Positions 51,870-60,345 of a DNA stretch of 64,000 bases are shown here, piece by piece. A model generated the notes under the pieces. It had not been told where the DNA came from. It worked only from the letters and a program-made list of their open reading frames with translations, and did not search any database. Every line of letters begins with the position of its first letter. The first letter of the stretch is position 1. Both the position numbers and the translations under genes were made by a program. Source of the stretch: Orlajensenia leifsoniae (GTDB taxonomy: Bacteria > Actinomycetota > Actinomycetes > Actinomycetales > Microbacteriaceae); contig NZ_SPQZ01000006.1 in NCBI RefSeq assembly GCF_004570845.1, positions 161,216 to 225,215 of the forward strand, given 5' to 3'.

Positions 51870-52661
51870 GTGGGAGAAGGCAGGAGCGACTCGGAGCGCA
51901 GGCTTCGCAAATGGGCACGCGAGCTGCCCGAGCTCACGTTCGCATCCGACGACCTCGAGCAGCTACGCGATCAGCTCGGTTTCATTGATGCGTCCTGCGC
52001 CCGCTACGACGAGGGTTACCGTTCGGAATCGAAACGGCTCGCCCTCGCCGTTCGTGTGCTCGCGCGTGACAACGACCAGGGACGTGGCCTACTGAGCCGC
52101 CTCGGCATCACCGACTTGCTGCCATGGGCCGACGGGACCATCCCCGGCGGAGCGCGGACGGTGCGTCTAGCCAAGGAGGCTGGAACGGCGCCGGTCGGTT
52201 CCCTGCTCACGGTCATTCCGCATCTGACCGCACCGACGTGGCAACCAGCGTTCACGCAAGTGGCACTCGGGTCCCATCGTGTGGGCTTCACCTACTGGTG
52301 GAAGGTGCCTCGCATCTTCGATTCTCGAGGCACTGAAGCTTCGCGGTCGCAGATAGTCCTGTGGCTGGCACACCACGATGGAGGTGCTCACGTCGACGAT
52401 CTGCCAGACGACTACGAGGCGATCGCGCGTGGCAGCAGCGTCGGGACCTACTTCAGTCGGGTCGGGGGTAGCGGGCGATCGGCCAGGGACGACTCCCCGA
52501 TTCCGGCGGCGATGCGGCAAATTGCTGAGGAGGTCCGTTTCACCCTGCGCGGTGCCTTGGATGAGCGGATGCCGGCGGATGAGGCTGACTCACCGGGGCG
52601 ACGTCGCTCGGGGATCATCGATGACGCACTTGCTTCCCTCGAGGTGCCGCGAACCGCTTGA
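51870..52661 (+). CDS. Conserved protein of unknown function, paralogue of the 16.7-kb gene
   Basis: 263 residues from GTG 51870. It shares with the 16657 gene the blocks FIDASCARYDEGYRSESKRL, VRVLARD, LLSRL and PWADGTIPGG, a TYWWKVPRIFDSRGTEASRS block, HHDGGAHVDDLPDDYEAIAR and AAMRQIAEEVR. A 30-residue tail (DEADSPGRRRSGIIDDAL) is extra. Identity looks like 45-50% by eye, so this is an old duplication. It lies just before the intact TetR gene, whereas the other paralogue lies just before the accessory segment. Function is unknown. Confidence 0.75.
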   Translation: MGEGRSDSERRLRKWARELPELTFASDDLEQLRDQLGFIDASCARYDEGYRSESKRLALAVRVLARDNDQGRGLLSRLGITDLLPWADGTIPGGARTVRLAKEAGTAPVGSLLTVIPHLTAPTWQPAFTQVALGSHRVGFTYWWKVPRIFDSRGTEASRSQIVLWLAHHDGGAHVDDLPDDYEAIARGSSVGTYFSRVGGSGRSARDDSPIPAAMRQIAEEVRFTLRGALDERMPADEADSPGRRRSGIIDDALASLEVPRTA

Positions 52662-52772
52662 GTGCGCGTGTTTCCGAACCAAGTTGGAGGGCGGGAGCGG
52701 GGTGAGAGGCGCCGGCTATATGAGCTTGAGCTGGCGTCCCTTCTCCTGAGCCAGGCGGCGGCTCACTTTCAC

Positions 52773-53414
52773 TTACGCCGCTAACTGACTCTGCGCCGCG
52801 TCGGCGAGCCAGACTTCGTACCGCTCCATGGCCCACCCACCCTGCAGCACCAACTGCTGATGACTCTCGGGCGACCAGAGGAATGACAGTGTGGCGGCGG
52901 CTGCGTCTCTGTCTTGCGAGCCGGATGCGATCCCGCGCTCGATGAGCTGCTCGACGACCCCGCGGTAGTCCGCCCGACGCCGCGCCAGCAGGTCGTCCAG
53001 TGCTGCTGCGACGAGCGCGTCCGCGTTGGCTGCCGCCAGGAACTCGATCCAGAGCACGCTGGTGCGGGCGTTGGCTGCGGCGACGAAGGCGGCGGTGGCG
53101 GTGAGGAAGGCATCCGCGTCCGTGATCGCCAGGATCTCCTGGGCGGGATCGCTGTCGACGACGGGCGCGGGGCCCTCGGTGCCGGCGAAGGCCTGCTCGA
53201 AGGCTCCGAGGAGGAGTTCGCGCTTGGGGCCGTTGTTCTTCACGGTCTCGGGGGAGACGCCGGCGCGGGCGGCGATGTCGGCGAGCGAGGTGCCGCTGTA
53301 GCCGTTCTCGGTGAAGCAGGCGGCCGCGGCCTCGAGGATGCGCCGCCGGGTGGTCGCCGCCTGCTCGGTGCGCAGGGTCGAGACGTAGCTGCGGGTAGGG
53401 GCTTTCCCTGACAT
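52773..53414 (-). CDS. TetR-family regulator (intact copy)
   Basis: 213 residues from ATG 53414, with AGGAG 8 nt upstream. The N-terminal HTH is TTRRRILEAAAACFTENGYS followed by TSLADIAARAGVSPETVKNN; the ligand domain is Ala/Leu-rich. It is nearly identical over about 150 residues to the damaged copy at 47939. It diverges from the glycosyltransferase gene, so that gene is its likely target. The ACCC-ATGA-GGGT motif in the 99-bp gap (53435-53446) is a weak operator candidate. Confidence 0.88.
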   Translation of the reverse strand: MSGKAPTRSYVSTLRTEQAATTRRRILEAAAACFTENGYSGTSLADIAARAGVSPETVKNNGPKRELLLGAFEQAFAGTEGPAPVVDSDPAQEILAITDADAFLTATAAFVAAANARTSVLWIEFLAAANADALVAAALDDLLARRRADYRGVVEQLIERGIASGSQDRDAAAATLSFLWSPESHQQLVLQGGWAMERYEVWLADAAQSQLAA

Positions 53415-53513
53415 GTCGCCACTCCTATTGCTTAACCCATGAGGGTGGTGAATACTGCGTGAGGCGATTCAATCGTAACCCGCCTTCCACTCGACCCGAG
53501 GAATCTCGCAACC

Positions 53514-54821
53514 ATGACATCTGTGCTCATCACGTCCACGCCCGTCCACGGGCACGTCACGCCCCTGCTCTCCGTCGCGGCCTCGCTCGTTGCCGCCGGC
53601 GATCGCGTGCGCTTCCTCACCGGTGCGCGCTACCGCGACGCCGTGGTCGCGACCGGCGCCGAGTTCCTGCCGCTGCCGGATGCCGCCGACTACGACGACA
53701 GCGACATGGACGCCGCGTTCCCGGGGCGACGTGGGCTGCGCGGGCCCGCGGGCATCCGTTACGACATGATCGAGATCTTCCTGAAGCCCGTGCCCGCGCA
53801 GCTCGCGGCCGTGCGCGACGCTCTTGCGGCTGAGAGGACGGATGCGATCCTCGCGGAGTCGATGTTCGCCGGCGCCGCGGTGCTCAGCGGGCTGCCGCGC
53901 TCGCGGCGTCCACTGCTGGTGAACCTCGGGATGATCCCGCTCGGTCTCAAGCACCCCGACGTCGCGCCGTTCGGCCTCGGCATCAAGCCTCTGCCCGGTG
54001 GGCTTGGCCGCCTGCGGAACGCCTTCCTGACCGCGACCGCCGAGAAGGGCGTGTTCGCGCCGGTGCAGCGCTACGCCAACGAGATCGCGCGGGCCGAGAT
54101 CGGTCGCGAGCTGCCGCGCTTCTTCCTCGACTGGCCGAGCGGCGCCGACCTGGTCGTGCAGTTCACCGTGCCGGAGTTCGAGTATCCACGGGCGGGGCTG
54201 CCTGACACCGTGCACTTCGTGGGGCCGGTTTCGCGTTCGCGGGCGTCGACGGCTTCGCTGCCCGCTTGGTGGGGTGATGTACTCGCTGCTCAAGGTGTTC
54301 GCCCGGTGGTGCACGTGACGCAGGGGACTGTGGCGAACTCGGACTGGAACCTGGTCGAGCCGACGGTGCGGGCGCTCGCTGGTGTCGACGCTCTCGTCGT
54401 GGTGGCGACGGGTGGGCGTCCGGTCTCGTCGCTGCCCGACTCGCTTCCGTCGAATGTGCGGGCGGCGTCGTTCCTGCCCTACGACCAGCTGCTGCCGCTG
54501 ACCGATCTCATGGTGACGAACGGCGGATACGGCGGCGTGCACTACGCGCTCGAGCACGGCGTTCCACTCGTGGTCGCCGGGATGACCGAGGACAAGACCG
54601 AGGTTTCGGCGCGGGTCGATTGGGCTGGGGTGGGCGTGAACCTGAGGACGGATACCCCGTCGGCCGCGAAGGTCGAGGCTGCGGTGAAGCGGGTGCTCGG
54701 GGATGACCGTTACCGTTCGCGGGCTGCGGAGATCGGCGAGGCGATCCGGCACTCGCCGGGGCCGGATGCCGTGCACGGGATCATCGCGGAGGCGCTGGCG
54801 AAGAAGCGGCAGGTTGCCTGA
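53514..54821 (+). CDS. GT1-family glycosyltransferase (MGT/UGT type)
   Basis: 435 residues. The N-terminal acceptor lobe begins SVLITSTPVHGHVTPLLSVA, with the catalytic His in HGH. The C-terminal donor lobe has HVTQGTVANSDWNLVEPTV and the GT1 signature region FLPYDQLLPLTDLMVTNGGY, then GVHYALEHGVPLVVAGMTEDK. Such enzymes glycosylate small molecules, including macrolides and lipids; here the acceptor is unknown. A divergent TetR gene 100 bp away suggests drug- or ligand-inducible expression, for example in self-protection. Confidence 0.88.
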   Translation: MTSVLITSTPVHGHVTPLLSVAASLVAAGDRVRFLTGARYRDAVVATGAEFLPLPDAADYDDSDMDAAFPGRRGLRGPAGIRYDMIEIFLKPVPAQLAAVRDALAAERTDAILAESMFAGAAVLSGLPRSRRPLLVNLGMIPLGLKHPDVAPFGLGIKPLPGGLGRLRNAFLTATAEKGVFAPVQRYANEIARAEIGRELPRFFLDWPSGADLVVQFTVPEFEYPRAGLPDTVHFVGPVSRSRASTASLPAWWGDVLAAQGVRPVVHVTQGTVANSDWNLVEPTVRALAGVDALVVVATGGRPVSSLPDSLPSNVRAASFLPYDQLLPLTDLMVTNGGYGGVHYALEHGVPLVVAGMTEDKTEVSARVDWAGVGVNLRTDTPSAAKVEAAVKRVLGDDRYRSRAAEIGEAIRHSPGPDAVHGIIAEALAKKRQVA

Positions 54822-54930
54822 GTCCGATGTTCGCAGTGCCATGACGCTATGCCGTGCTTCCACCCATCCGGATGCGCTCGCGCATCGGGATGCACGCGCG
54901 CTTCGCCCGCTCAGGGGTTCCCAGCCAGTG

Positions 54931-55560
54931 TCACAGGCTCGTGGACACGCCGGCGAGCCTGAGCCAAGTCGTGACGAGCCACTGGCTGTACGTGGCTCGA
55001 TCCCATTGAAGGCTGCGGGTGATGAGGAGTCGAGACTCGGCCGCCGAGAGCACCATCCCTGTCTCGGCGAGCCACTCGACGTCGGATTCCGGAGGAAGCA
55101 GCGCATCAGCCGCGGCCTGCCGCCAGAACGCCTGAAGGAACTCGACCGTGTCGTTCCTCCATTTCCTGGCGGACTCCTGCACATCGGGCTCGGCCATCTC
55201 GACCTCGCCGTTGACAGCCATCAGTGGAGCCAGGCGTTCGTTCATCTCGCCCACGCCCTCGGCGAAAGCGACGACGCGCTCACGCAGAGTGGGGGCAGTG
55301 AAGGCGATCACGCTCCAGGGACGTTCCGTGAGCGGAATCGCTTCGGCGTCGCCGACGACGCTGAACTCGATGACCCGTTGGAACAGTCGCACCTTGGTGC
55401 CGAATCGCAGGTAGATCGTGCGTTCAGCCACGTCAGCGCGCATCGCGACATCGGTGATCGACGTCTTCGAGTAGCCGTGTCGAACGAACAGTTCGGCCGC
55501 GGCCAGAATGATCGCATCTTCAGTGCGGCGCCGTCTCCGGCTCTGCCTGTCCACGTCCAA
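54931..55560 (-). CDS. TetR/AcrR-family regulator
   Basis: 209 residues from TTG 55560 (AGAGGGG 5 nt upstream); GTG 55554 and GTG 55602 are alternatives. A basic start (DRQSRRRRRTEDAIILAAAE) leads into the HTH LFVRHGYSKTSITDVAMRAD, then VAERTIYLRFGTKVRLFQRV. The C-terminal ligand domain is helical and tryptophan-rich. It diverges from the LGFP-repeat gene, and a perfect inverted repeat in the gap (55615-55629) is its likely operator. Confidence 0.85.
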   Translation of the reverse strand: MDVDRQSRRRRRTEDAIILAAAELFVRHGYSKTSITDVAMRADVAERTIYLRFGTKVRLFQRVIEFSVVGDAEAIPLTERPWSVIAFTAPTLRERVVAFAEGVGEMNERLAPLMAVNGEVEMAEPDVQESARKWRNDTVEFLQAFWRQAAADALLPPESDVEWLAETGMVLSAAESRLLITRSLQWDRATYSQWLVTTWLRLAGVSTSL

Positions 55561-55614
55561 CGGGGCTCCCCTCTTGTGCGCTCCGGGAATTCGGGTGCAC
55601 AATACACGCAGTAA

Positions 55615-55629
55615 TGCAGTAACACTGCA
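55615..55629. promoter_or_regulatory. Perfect 6-3-6 inverted repeat, candidate TetR operator
   Basis: TGCAGT-AAC-ACTGCA lies between the divergent TetR and LGFP-repeat genes. Overlapping it, GCAGTAA also occurs at 55608 and 55616, giving a direct repeat of period 8. Position and symmetry suit control of both genes. Confidence 0.5.
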
Positions 55630-55655
55630 CCATTGGAGCGCAAGGGAGTGGCGAC

Positions 55656-56987
55656 ATGCCGAAGAAGTTCGAACCGATCACGCTGCCGGATGGGCTGAAC
55701 AACCTCGGGCCTGTCCTGAAACCGGCGACGAGTATCCCGATCGTGGACAAGATCCGCCAAGTCGATCACGACAAGATCATCATCGATGCCCCCGTGATCT
55801 CGTCCGTGATGCTCGAGCCCCGGGTGAGGGACGCATTCGATTCATTCGCGGCGTCGCATCCGGCGGCGGGTGCGCCTGAAGGCGACATACAGACGCTGAA
55901 GGGCGGCGGAGCCCGCCGTCGATATGCCAACGCGACCGCCTACCTCGGCCCGGGCTCGCAGACAGCCTTCGAGGTGCATGGCGCGATCCGTGACCGGTTC
56001 GATGCACTGGGCGGCCACAGTTTCGGCTACCCGGTGACGGATGAGCTGGTCGCACCGGACGGTGTCGGGCGTTTCAACCACTTCAGCCCGGATGGCGCCG
56101 GATCCGGCAGCGCTTCGATCTACTGGACTCCCGCGACCGGAGCGAACGAAGTGTACGGCGCAATCCGCGAGGCTTGGGCCTCGCAGGGTTGGGAGCGCGG
56201 GCGACTCGGCTATCCCCGCACAGGAGAGGCGGCAGAGGGTGCTGGCCGCATCTCGCGGTTCGAACGCGGCCATGTGAACTGGAGCGCCGAGGGAGGAGTG
56301 CGAACCTGGACGATGCCGGCTCGCCTACTGATGCGACTGCGATACATCCACGAGCACGAGTCCACGGATGACACCCTGCAGGGGGCGCGAGATGAGATCG
56401 CCATCAGCGCGGTCGGCCTCGACTCGAGCACAGTGCACGTCGACACGGCGGGGACCGTCGTTGCCAGGGAGATCACGGGGAACCGGATCACTGACTTCGT
56501 CGCACAGCGTGAGGTGACGAAGTCGCAGCCGTTCGCGCTCCTGGGCTTCGATCTTGCCGGGCCGGCCTCGTGGCCGCGCACCTTCACGGCGACGATCCTC
56601 ATCGTCGAGAAGGACAATCAGGACCTCGCTGACACTTTCGCCAAGCTGGAAGCCGCGGTCGGGGACGACGCGAAGAAGGCCGCGGTGAATGCTGCGTCCA
56701 GTCTGGTCGGCGCCGGGGTGGGAGCGCTCGCGGGCTCGGTCGTGCCGGGCATCGGAACGGCAGTGGGTGCTGCGGTGGGTGCCGCAGTCGGCGCGCTCTA
56801 CGACACCGTGATCAAGGCGATCCAGGAGGGTCTTAGCAATGAGGTCTTCCGACCGCTGCCAGTGACGCTCACCGTGGATGCTCCTGAAAACCTCGAGATC
56901 GGAAGCGGCTTCACTCTTCAGCGAGAACTCGACGTTCGCGAGCACGGCGCTCACTACGTGATCTTCTACGACTGGTGGACTGAGTGA
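55656..56987 (+). CDS. LGFP-repeat protein with glycine-zipper region, no signal peptide
   Basis: 443 residues. The first 75 residues are polar. Residues about 105-215 carry at least two LGFP-type repeats: IRDRFDALGGHSFGYPVTDE, then IREAWASQGWERGRLGYPRT, each followed by a Gly-Arg-Phe segment. Residues about 340-385 form a glycine zipper (SLVGAGVGALAGSVVPGIGT, then AAVGAAVGALYDTVI), capable of membrane insertion, and a beta-rich end follows. LGFP repeats are usually exported and bind cell-wall glycan, but no signal peptide is visible here, so export by an unusual route or release by lysis is possible. Confidence 0.75.
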   Translation: MPKKFEPITLPDGLNNLGPVLKPATSIPIVDKIRQVDHDKIIIDAPVISSVMLEPRVRDAFDSFAASHPAAGAPEGDIQTLKGGGARRRYANATAYLGPGSQTAFEVHGAIRDRFDALGGHSFGYPVTDELVAPDGVGRFNHFSPDGAGSGSASIYWTPATGANEVYGAIREAWASQGWERGRLGYPRTGEAAEGAGRISRFERGHVNWSAEGGVRTWTMPARLLMRLRYIHEHESTDDTLQGARDEIAISAVGLDSSTVHVDTAGTVVAREITGNRITDFVAQREVTKSQPFALLGFDLAGPASWPRTFTATILIVEKDNQDLADTFAKLEAAVGDDAKKAAVNAASSLVGAGVGALAGSVVPGIGTAVGAAVGAAVGALYDTVIKAIQEGLSNEVFRPLPVTLTVDAPENLEIGSGFTLQRELDVREHGAHYVIFYDWWTE

Positions 56988-57033
56988 CGGGCGGGTAGTG
57001 CAGGGCCTTCTGCGTAGCGTGCCTCGCGGATGC

Positions 57034-57885
57034 CTACCGCGGCCCATCGACGAAGTCCTCTTTGATGGACGCCAGTCGTGCCAGAGCGGCGCGTCGGGCT
57101 TCGGCGTCGGCGACGCGTCCCTGACGCAGGTCGCTGACGAATCCGCGATCGGATCACATCGCCCGGAAGAGTTCGCGCGACGTCGTCCTGTCGGCGGCAG
57201 ACAACTGCGACCACGACTCGGCGATCGGCGGGCGCGAGAGGGGAGCGAGCATCCGTCGAAGCCCGGAATCCGAGCGGGCCATGCGGTGTACCAGGCCCCA
57301 GACCGCACCCTGCACGACAGGCAAGAAGGCCAGTCGTCCGCCGATGGTCGTGGCGCGGGTGACGGGAAAGGGCAGCGCGGAAGCTGCGCAGCTGTGCAGC
57401 ACGAGTCGACGGATGCCGAGACCCGAGTCTCTGACGGTGTGAACGGCCTGCAGCCCGCCGAATGACACCCCGACCGCCGCACCGAATACCGCCAGGCCGA
57501 GGTGCTCGCACACCTCGCGCGCCAGCGGAATGAATTCCGCCGAGGTGAGCGCGCCGACCCGCTTGGCTCCGCACCCCGGGCCTGAGATGGCTATGGCCTC
57601 GTGGCCCGCCTCGGCATAGAGGCTCTGCCCGTGATCGACGGCGGCCGAGCACTGTCCGCCGGGGAGGATGAGCACGGGCGGGCGCGGGCCGAGTGCGTGC
57701 ACGATCTCGACGGGTCCGGCGGTCGTCGAGACGATGCGAGTGGCTGGCATGTGCCCAATCTGGACCTGTGGGGTCGTGATCGCAGACGAGCTGGGAACGG
57801 CGTTCTGCTCCGCAGCCATCACCACCATCTGCTGCACCGGGACGGATGACCGGTGGACCAATGGGCCGCAGAGTTCAGCCGCCAT
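57034..57885 (-). pseudogene. Alpha/beta hydrolase interrupted by an in-frame TGA
   Basis: From ATG 57885 the frame encodes an alpha/beta hydrolase: PPVLILPGGQCSA (oxyanion region), a serine elbow GAAVGVSFGGLQAVH and a lid. It stops at TGA 57154-57156 after RELFRAM. Reading on in the same frame gives SDRGFVSDLRQGRVADAEAR, RRAALARLASIKEDFVDGPR and a stop at 57034, a typical end for this family, so a CGA-to-TGA change is likely. The catalytic His would usually follow near here and is not seen before the TGA, so the protein is probably inactive. Later ATGs such as 57750 are possible starts. Confidence 0.6.
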
Positions 57886-57992
57886 CGAGGTCTGCGGCTT
57901 GCGCTCGGTGCGGCATCCGGAGTTTTCTTACAGGTACGGATGCCGCCACCTCGGCCTCCGCGCTTCACCCTCCAACCCGAATGGAGTTCTTC

Positions 57993-58736
57993 ATGTCTGC
58001 AACGATGCTTCCGCCCAGCGGTGACGTGCCCGAACGGCCCGGCGGCGCGGCCGGGAAACACGCCGCCGTGCCGGCCGCATCCGTCACCTGCGATGCCTCG
58101 GGGATGGAGGAGATCCACCGGATGTTCCGCGCCGGCTTCGGCGAGGGGCCCGATCTGGTGGCAGCCGTGTCCCCCGGCGATGTCGCGCATGCCGGGGTGG
58201 TTGCCGACCACCTGACGCTGCTGTCGACCGGCCTGCACGCACATCACGAAGGCGAGGACGCGGCCCTCTGGAGCAAGCTCGAGGAGCGCGCGCCGGCGTG
58301 CGCGGCGCATGTGGCGCGCATGAAGTCGCAGCACGCCGAGATGCTCATCTACCTCGAGGCGCTCGATGAGGCGCTGCCCGCCTGGCGATCGAGTGCGTCG
58401 ATGACGGATGCCGCCCCCGTGCGCGGAGCCCTCGACGGCGTGAACGCGGCGCTCGCCGTGCACCTCGGCGACGAGGAGGCGAACATCGTGCCGGTGATGG
58501 AGACCACGCTCACCCAGGAGGAGGTGGACTGGTTCGGCGAGCACGGGCGCAGGGCGACGCCGAAGGGGGCGATGTTCCTGCAGCTCGGCGCGATCCTCGC
58601 GGCTCAACCCGACGGCGGTGACGAGTGGCAGCACAAGCACCTGCCGGCGCCGGTGCGCGTCATCTGGAGGGTGGTGGGCAAACGGAAGTACCTGGCGAAT
58701 CGGGCCGCGCTCGAGGGGAGTGCGGCGCGACGGTAG
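57993..58736 (+). CDS. Hemerythrin-like (HHE) domain protein
   Basis: 247 residues from ATG 57993 with GGAG upstream. The HHE four-helix bundle spans residues about 60-175, with iron-ligand candidates in DHLTLLSTGLHAHHEGEDAA, then MKSQHAEMLIYLEAL and LAVHLGDEEANIVPVME. These provide the H...HxxxE and H...HxxxE pattern of diiron hemerythrin-like proteins, which bind O2 or NO or sense iron. The C-terminal 70 residues are an extra helical region (HKHLPAPVRVIWRVVGKRKY), common in actinobacterial members. Confidence 0.85.
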   Translation: MSATMLPPSGDVPERPGGAAGKHAAVPAASVTCDASGMEEIHRMFRAGFGEGPDLVAAVSPGDVAHAGVVADHLTLLSTGLHAHHEGEDAALWSKLEERAPACAAHVARMKSQHAEMLIYLEALDEALPAWRSSASMTDAAPVRGALDGVNAALAVHLGDEEANIVPVMETTLTQEEVDWFGEHGRRATPKGAMFLQLGAILAAQPDGGDEWQHKHLPAPVRVIWRVVGKRKYLANRAALEGSAARR

Positions 58737-58790
58737 CTGCGGCATCCGTGCCCAAGCCCTGCAAGGGAGCTGAGCATCCGGTCGATGGTG

Positions 58791-58810
58791 TAATCGACAG
58801 GTGTAGATTA
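58791..58810. promoter_or_regulatory. TAATC-N10-GATTA inverted repeat upstream of the SDR gene
   Basis: The 5-bp arms TAATC and GATTA, separated by 10 bp, lie in an AT-richer patch about 80 bp before the SDR start, next to a TAGATT hexamer that could be a -10. A regulator such as the TetR protein encoded downstream could bind here. Confidence 0.3.
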
Positions 58811-58890
58811 GTTGTGACGGGACCGACGAAGCGCCCCGCCGACCCGGTGTCGGATGACGGCCGGGTCCTCACGACAGAAAGGTCAGCACC

Positions 58891-59631
58891 ATGGCACGCG
58901 TCAGCGGCAAGATCGCCCTCATCAGCGGCGGAGCACGAGGCATGGGAGCCTCGCACGCCCGACTGCTCGTCGACGAGGGAGCGAAGGTCGTCATCGGCGA
59001 CATCCTCGACGACGCGGGCCAGGCGCTCGCGGCCGAGCTCGGCGACTCGGTGCGCTACGTGCACCTCGACGTCACCGACTACGCCCAGTGGGAGAACGCG
59101 GTGAAGACCGCCGTCGACACCTTCGGCGGACTCGACATCGTCGTGAACAACGCGGGCATCGCCAACTTCAGCCCCATCGAGGACTACTCGATCGAGGCGT
59201 GGAACACCATCATCTCGATCAACCTCACGGGCGTCTTCTACGGCATCAAGGCCGCGATCCCCGCGCTCAAGAACTCGAAGGGCGGATCGATCATCAACGT
59301 GTCGTCGACGGCCGGGCTGCAGGGCTACGAGGCCCTTCCCGGCTACAACGCCTCGAAGTTCGGCGTGCGCGGCCTCACCAAGAACGCCGCCCTCGACCTC
59401 GGTCGTTACAACATCCGCGTGAACTCGGTGCACCCGGGTGCCATCCGCACGCCCATGACCGAGGGTCTCGACACCTCGCAGAGCCACGTCGCCCTGCACC
59501 GCGTCGGCGAGCCGATCGAGCTGTCGAATCTCGTGCTCTTCCTGGCGAGCGACGAGTCGAGCTTCTCCACCGGATCCGAGTTCGTGGCCGACGGTGGCGA
59601 GACGGCCGGGCTCGCGCACTACGAGTCCTGA
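58891..59631 (+). CDS. Short-chain dehydrogenase/reductase (SDR)
   Basis: 246 residues. Classical SDR features are the cofactor motif SGGARGMGASHARLLVDEGA, an Asp after beta-2 (VVIGDI, favouring NAD(H)), NNAGI, the catalytic Ser in INVSSTAG, Tyr and Lys in YNASKFGV, and VHPGAIRTPM. It resembles 3-alpha/20-beta-hydroxysteroid dehydrogenases, but the substrate is open. AGAAAGG lies upstream of the ATG. A TetR gene follows by 100 bp on the same strand with its own promoter. Confidence 0.92.
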   Translation: MARVSGKIALISGGARGMGASHARLLVDEGAKVVIGDILDDAGQALAAELGDSVRYVHLDVTDYAQWENAVKTAVDTFGGLDIVVNNAGIANFSPIEDYSIEAWNTIISINLTGVFYGIKAAIPALKNSKGGSIINVSSTAGLQGYEALPGYNASKFGVRGLTKNAALDLGRYNIRVNSVHPGAIRTPMTEGLDTSQSHVALHRVGEPIELSNLVLFLASDESSFSTGSEFVADGGETAGLAHYES

Positions 59632-59719
59632 TCGGGGAACGGATGCCGCAGGCTGCGGCGGGCGCGGGCATCGTGGTGTCGCATCGGGCGCCCGTCGTGG
59701 TCGCGGCATCCGTCGCCCA

Positions 59720-59725
59720 TAGGGT
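59720..59725 (+). promoter_or_regulatory. -10 element TAGGGT of a leaderless promoter
   Basis: TAGGGT ends 6 nt before the ATG at 59732; no Shine-Dalgarno is present. Confidence 0.5.
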
Positions 59726-59731
59726 GATGCC

Positions 59732-60322
59732 ATGAGTGAAGATCCGCGTCAGCGTCGCACCCGGGAGTCTCTCGGGGCGGCGCTGGCGCGTCTGCTTGAG
59801 TCGACGCCGCTCGACGACATCACGGTCGCCGAGCTGTGCCGAGAGGCCGGAGTGCACCGCACCACCTTCTATGCGCATGCCGACAACGTGCACGACTTCG
59901 CGCTCGCCGAGTTCAGCCGCGGCATCGACCGGCTGACCGCCGTGGCGGTGGAGCCCGACTCGGAGTCCGTGGGCAGTGTTGCCGCGCGCTACGTCGAATC
60001 GCTGCGTCAGGTCTTCGAGCACGTCGCCGAGGACCGCGCGGGCTATCGGGCGCTGTTCGGATCGAGCACGCGCGGCGTCTTCCGGGGGGTGCTCGACGAA
60101 CGGATGCGGGCACGCGCGCACCGCGCCCTCGAGGTGTGGGCGGAGCAGGGCGTTGCGGGGGCGCCGACCGATGCGGCGGAGCAGGACGAGGCGGCGGCCT
60201 TCATCGCTGGCGCGCTCGTCGGGGTGATCGAGAACTGGGCTCGCAGTGACGATGATGACGCTGGTGCTGCGGCGGCTCGGGTGTCGAAGCTGATGCCGGG
60301 GTGGTGGCCCGAGGGGCGGTAG
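59732..60322 (+). CDS. TetR/AcrR-family regulator
   Basis: 196 residues. The HTH reads RRTRESLGAALARLLESTPL, then ITVAELCREAGVHRTTFYAH. This is the form seen in regulators with a TetR_C_8-like C-terminal domain. The ligand domain is Ala/Glu-rich with AAAFIAGALVGVIENWARS. It follows the SDR gene on the same strand and might control it, or itself. The TAGGGT element predicts a leaderless transcript. Confidence 0.87.
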   Translation: MSEDPRQRRTRESLGAALARLLESTPLDDITVAELCREAGVHRTTFYAHADNVHDFALAEFSRGIDRLTAVAVEPDSESVGSVAARYVESLRQVFEHVAEDRAGYRALFGSSTRGVFRGVLDERMRARAHRALEVWAEQGVAGAPTDAAEQDEAAAFIAGALVGVIENWARSDDDDAGAAAARVSKLMPGWWPEGR

Positions 60323-60345
60323 CGAGACGGCGTGTTCGCCGCGCA

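Noticed and set aside
53435..53446. ACCC-ATGA-GGGT as a firm TetR operator
   Set aside because: Arms of 4 bp are too short to call; mentioned only in the TetR entry.
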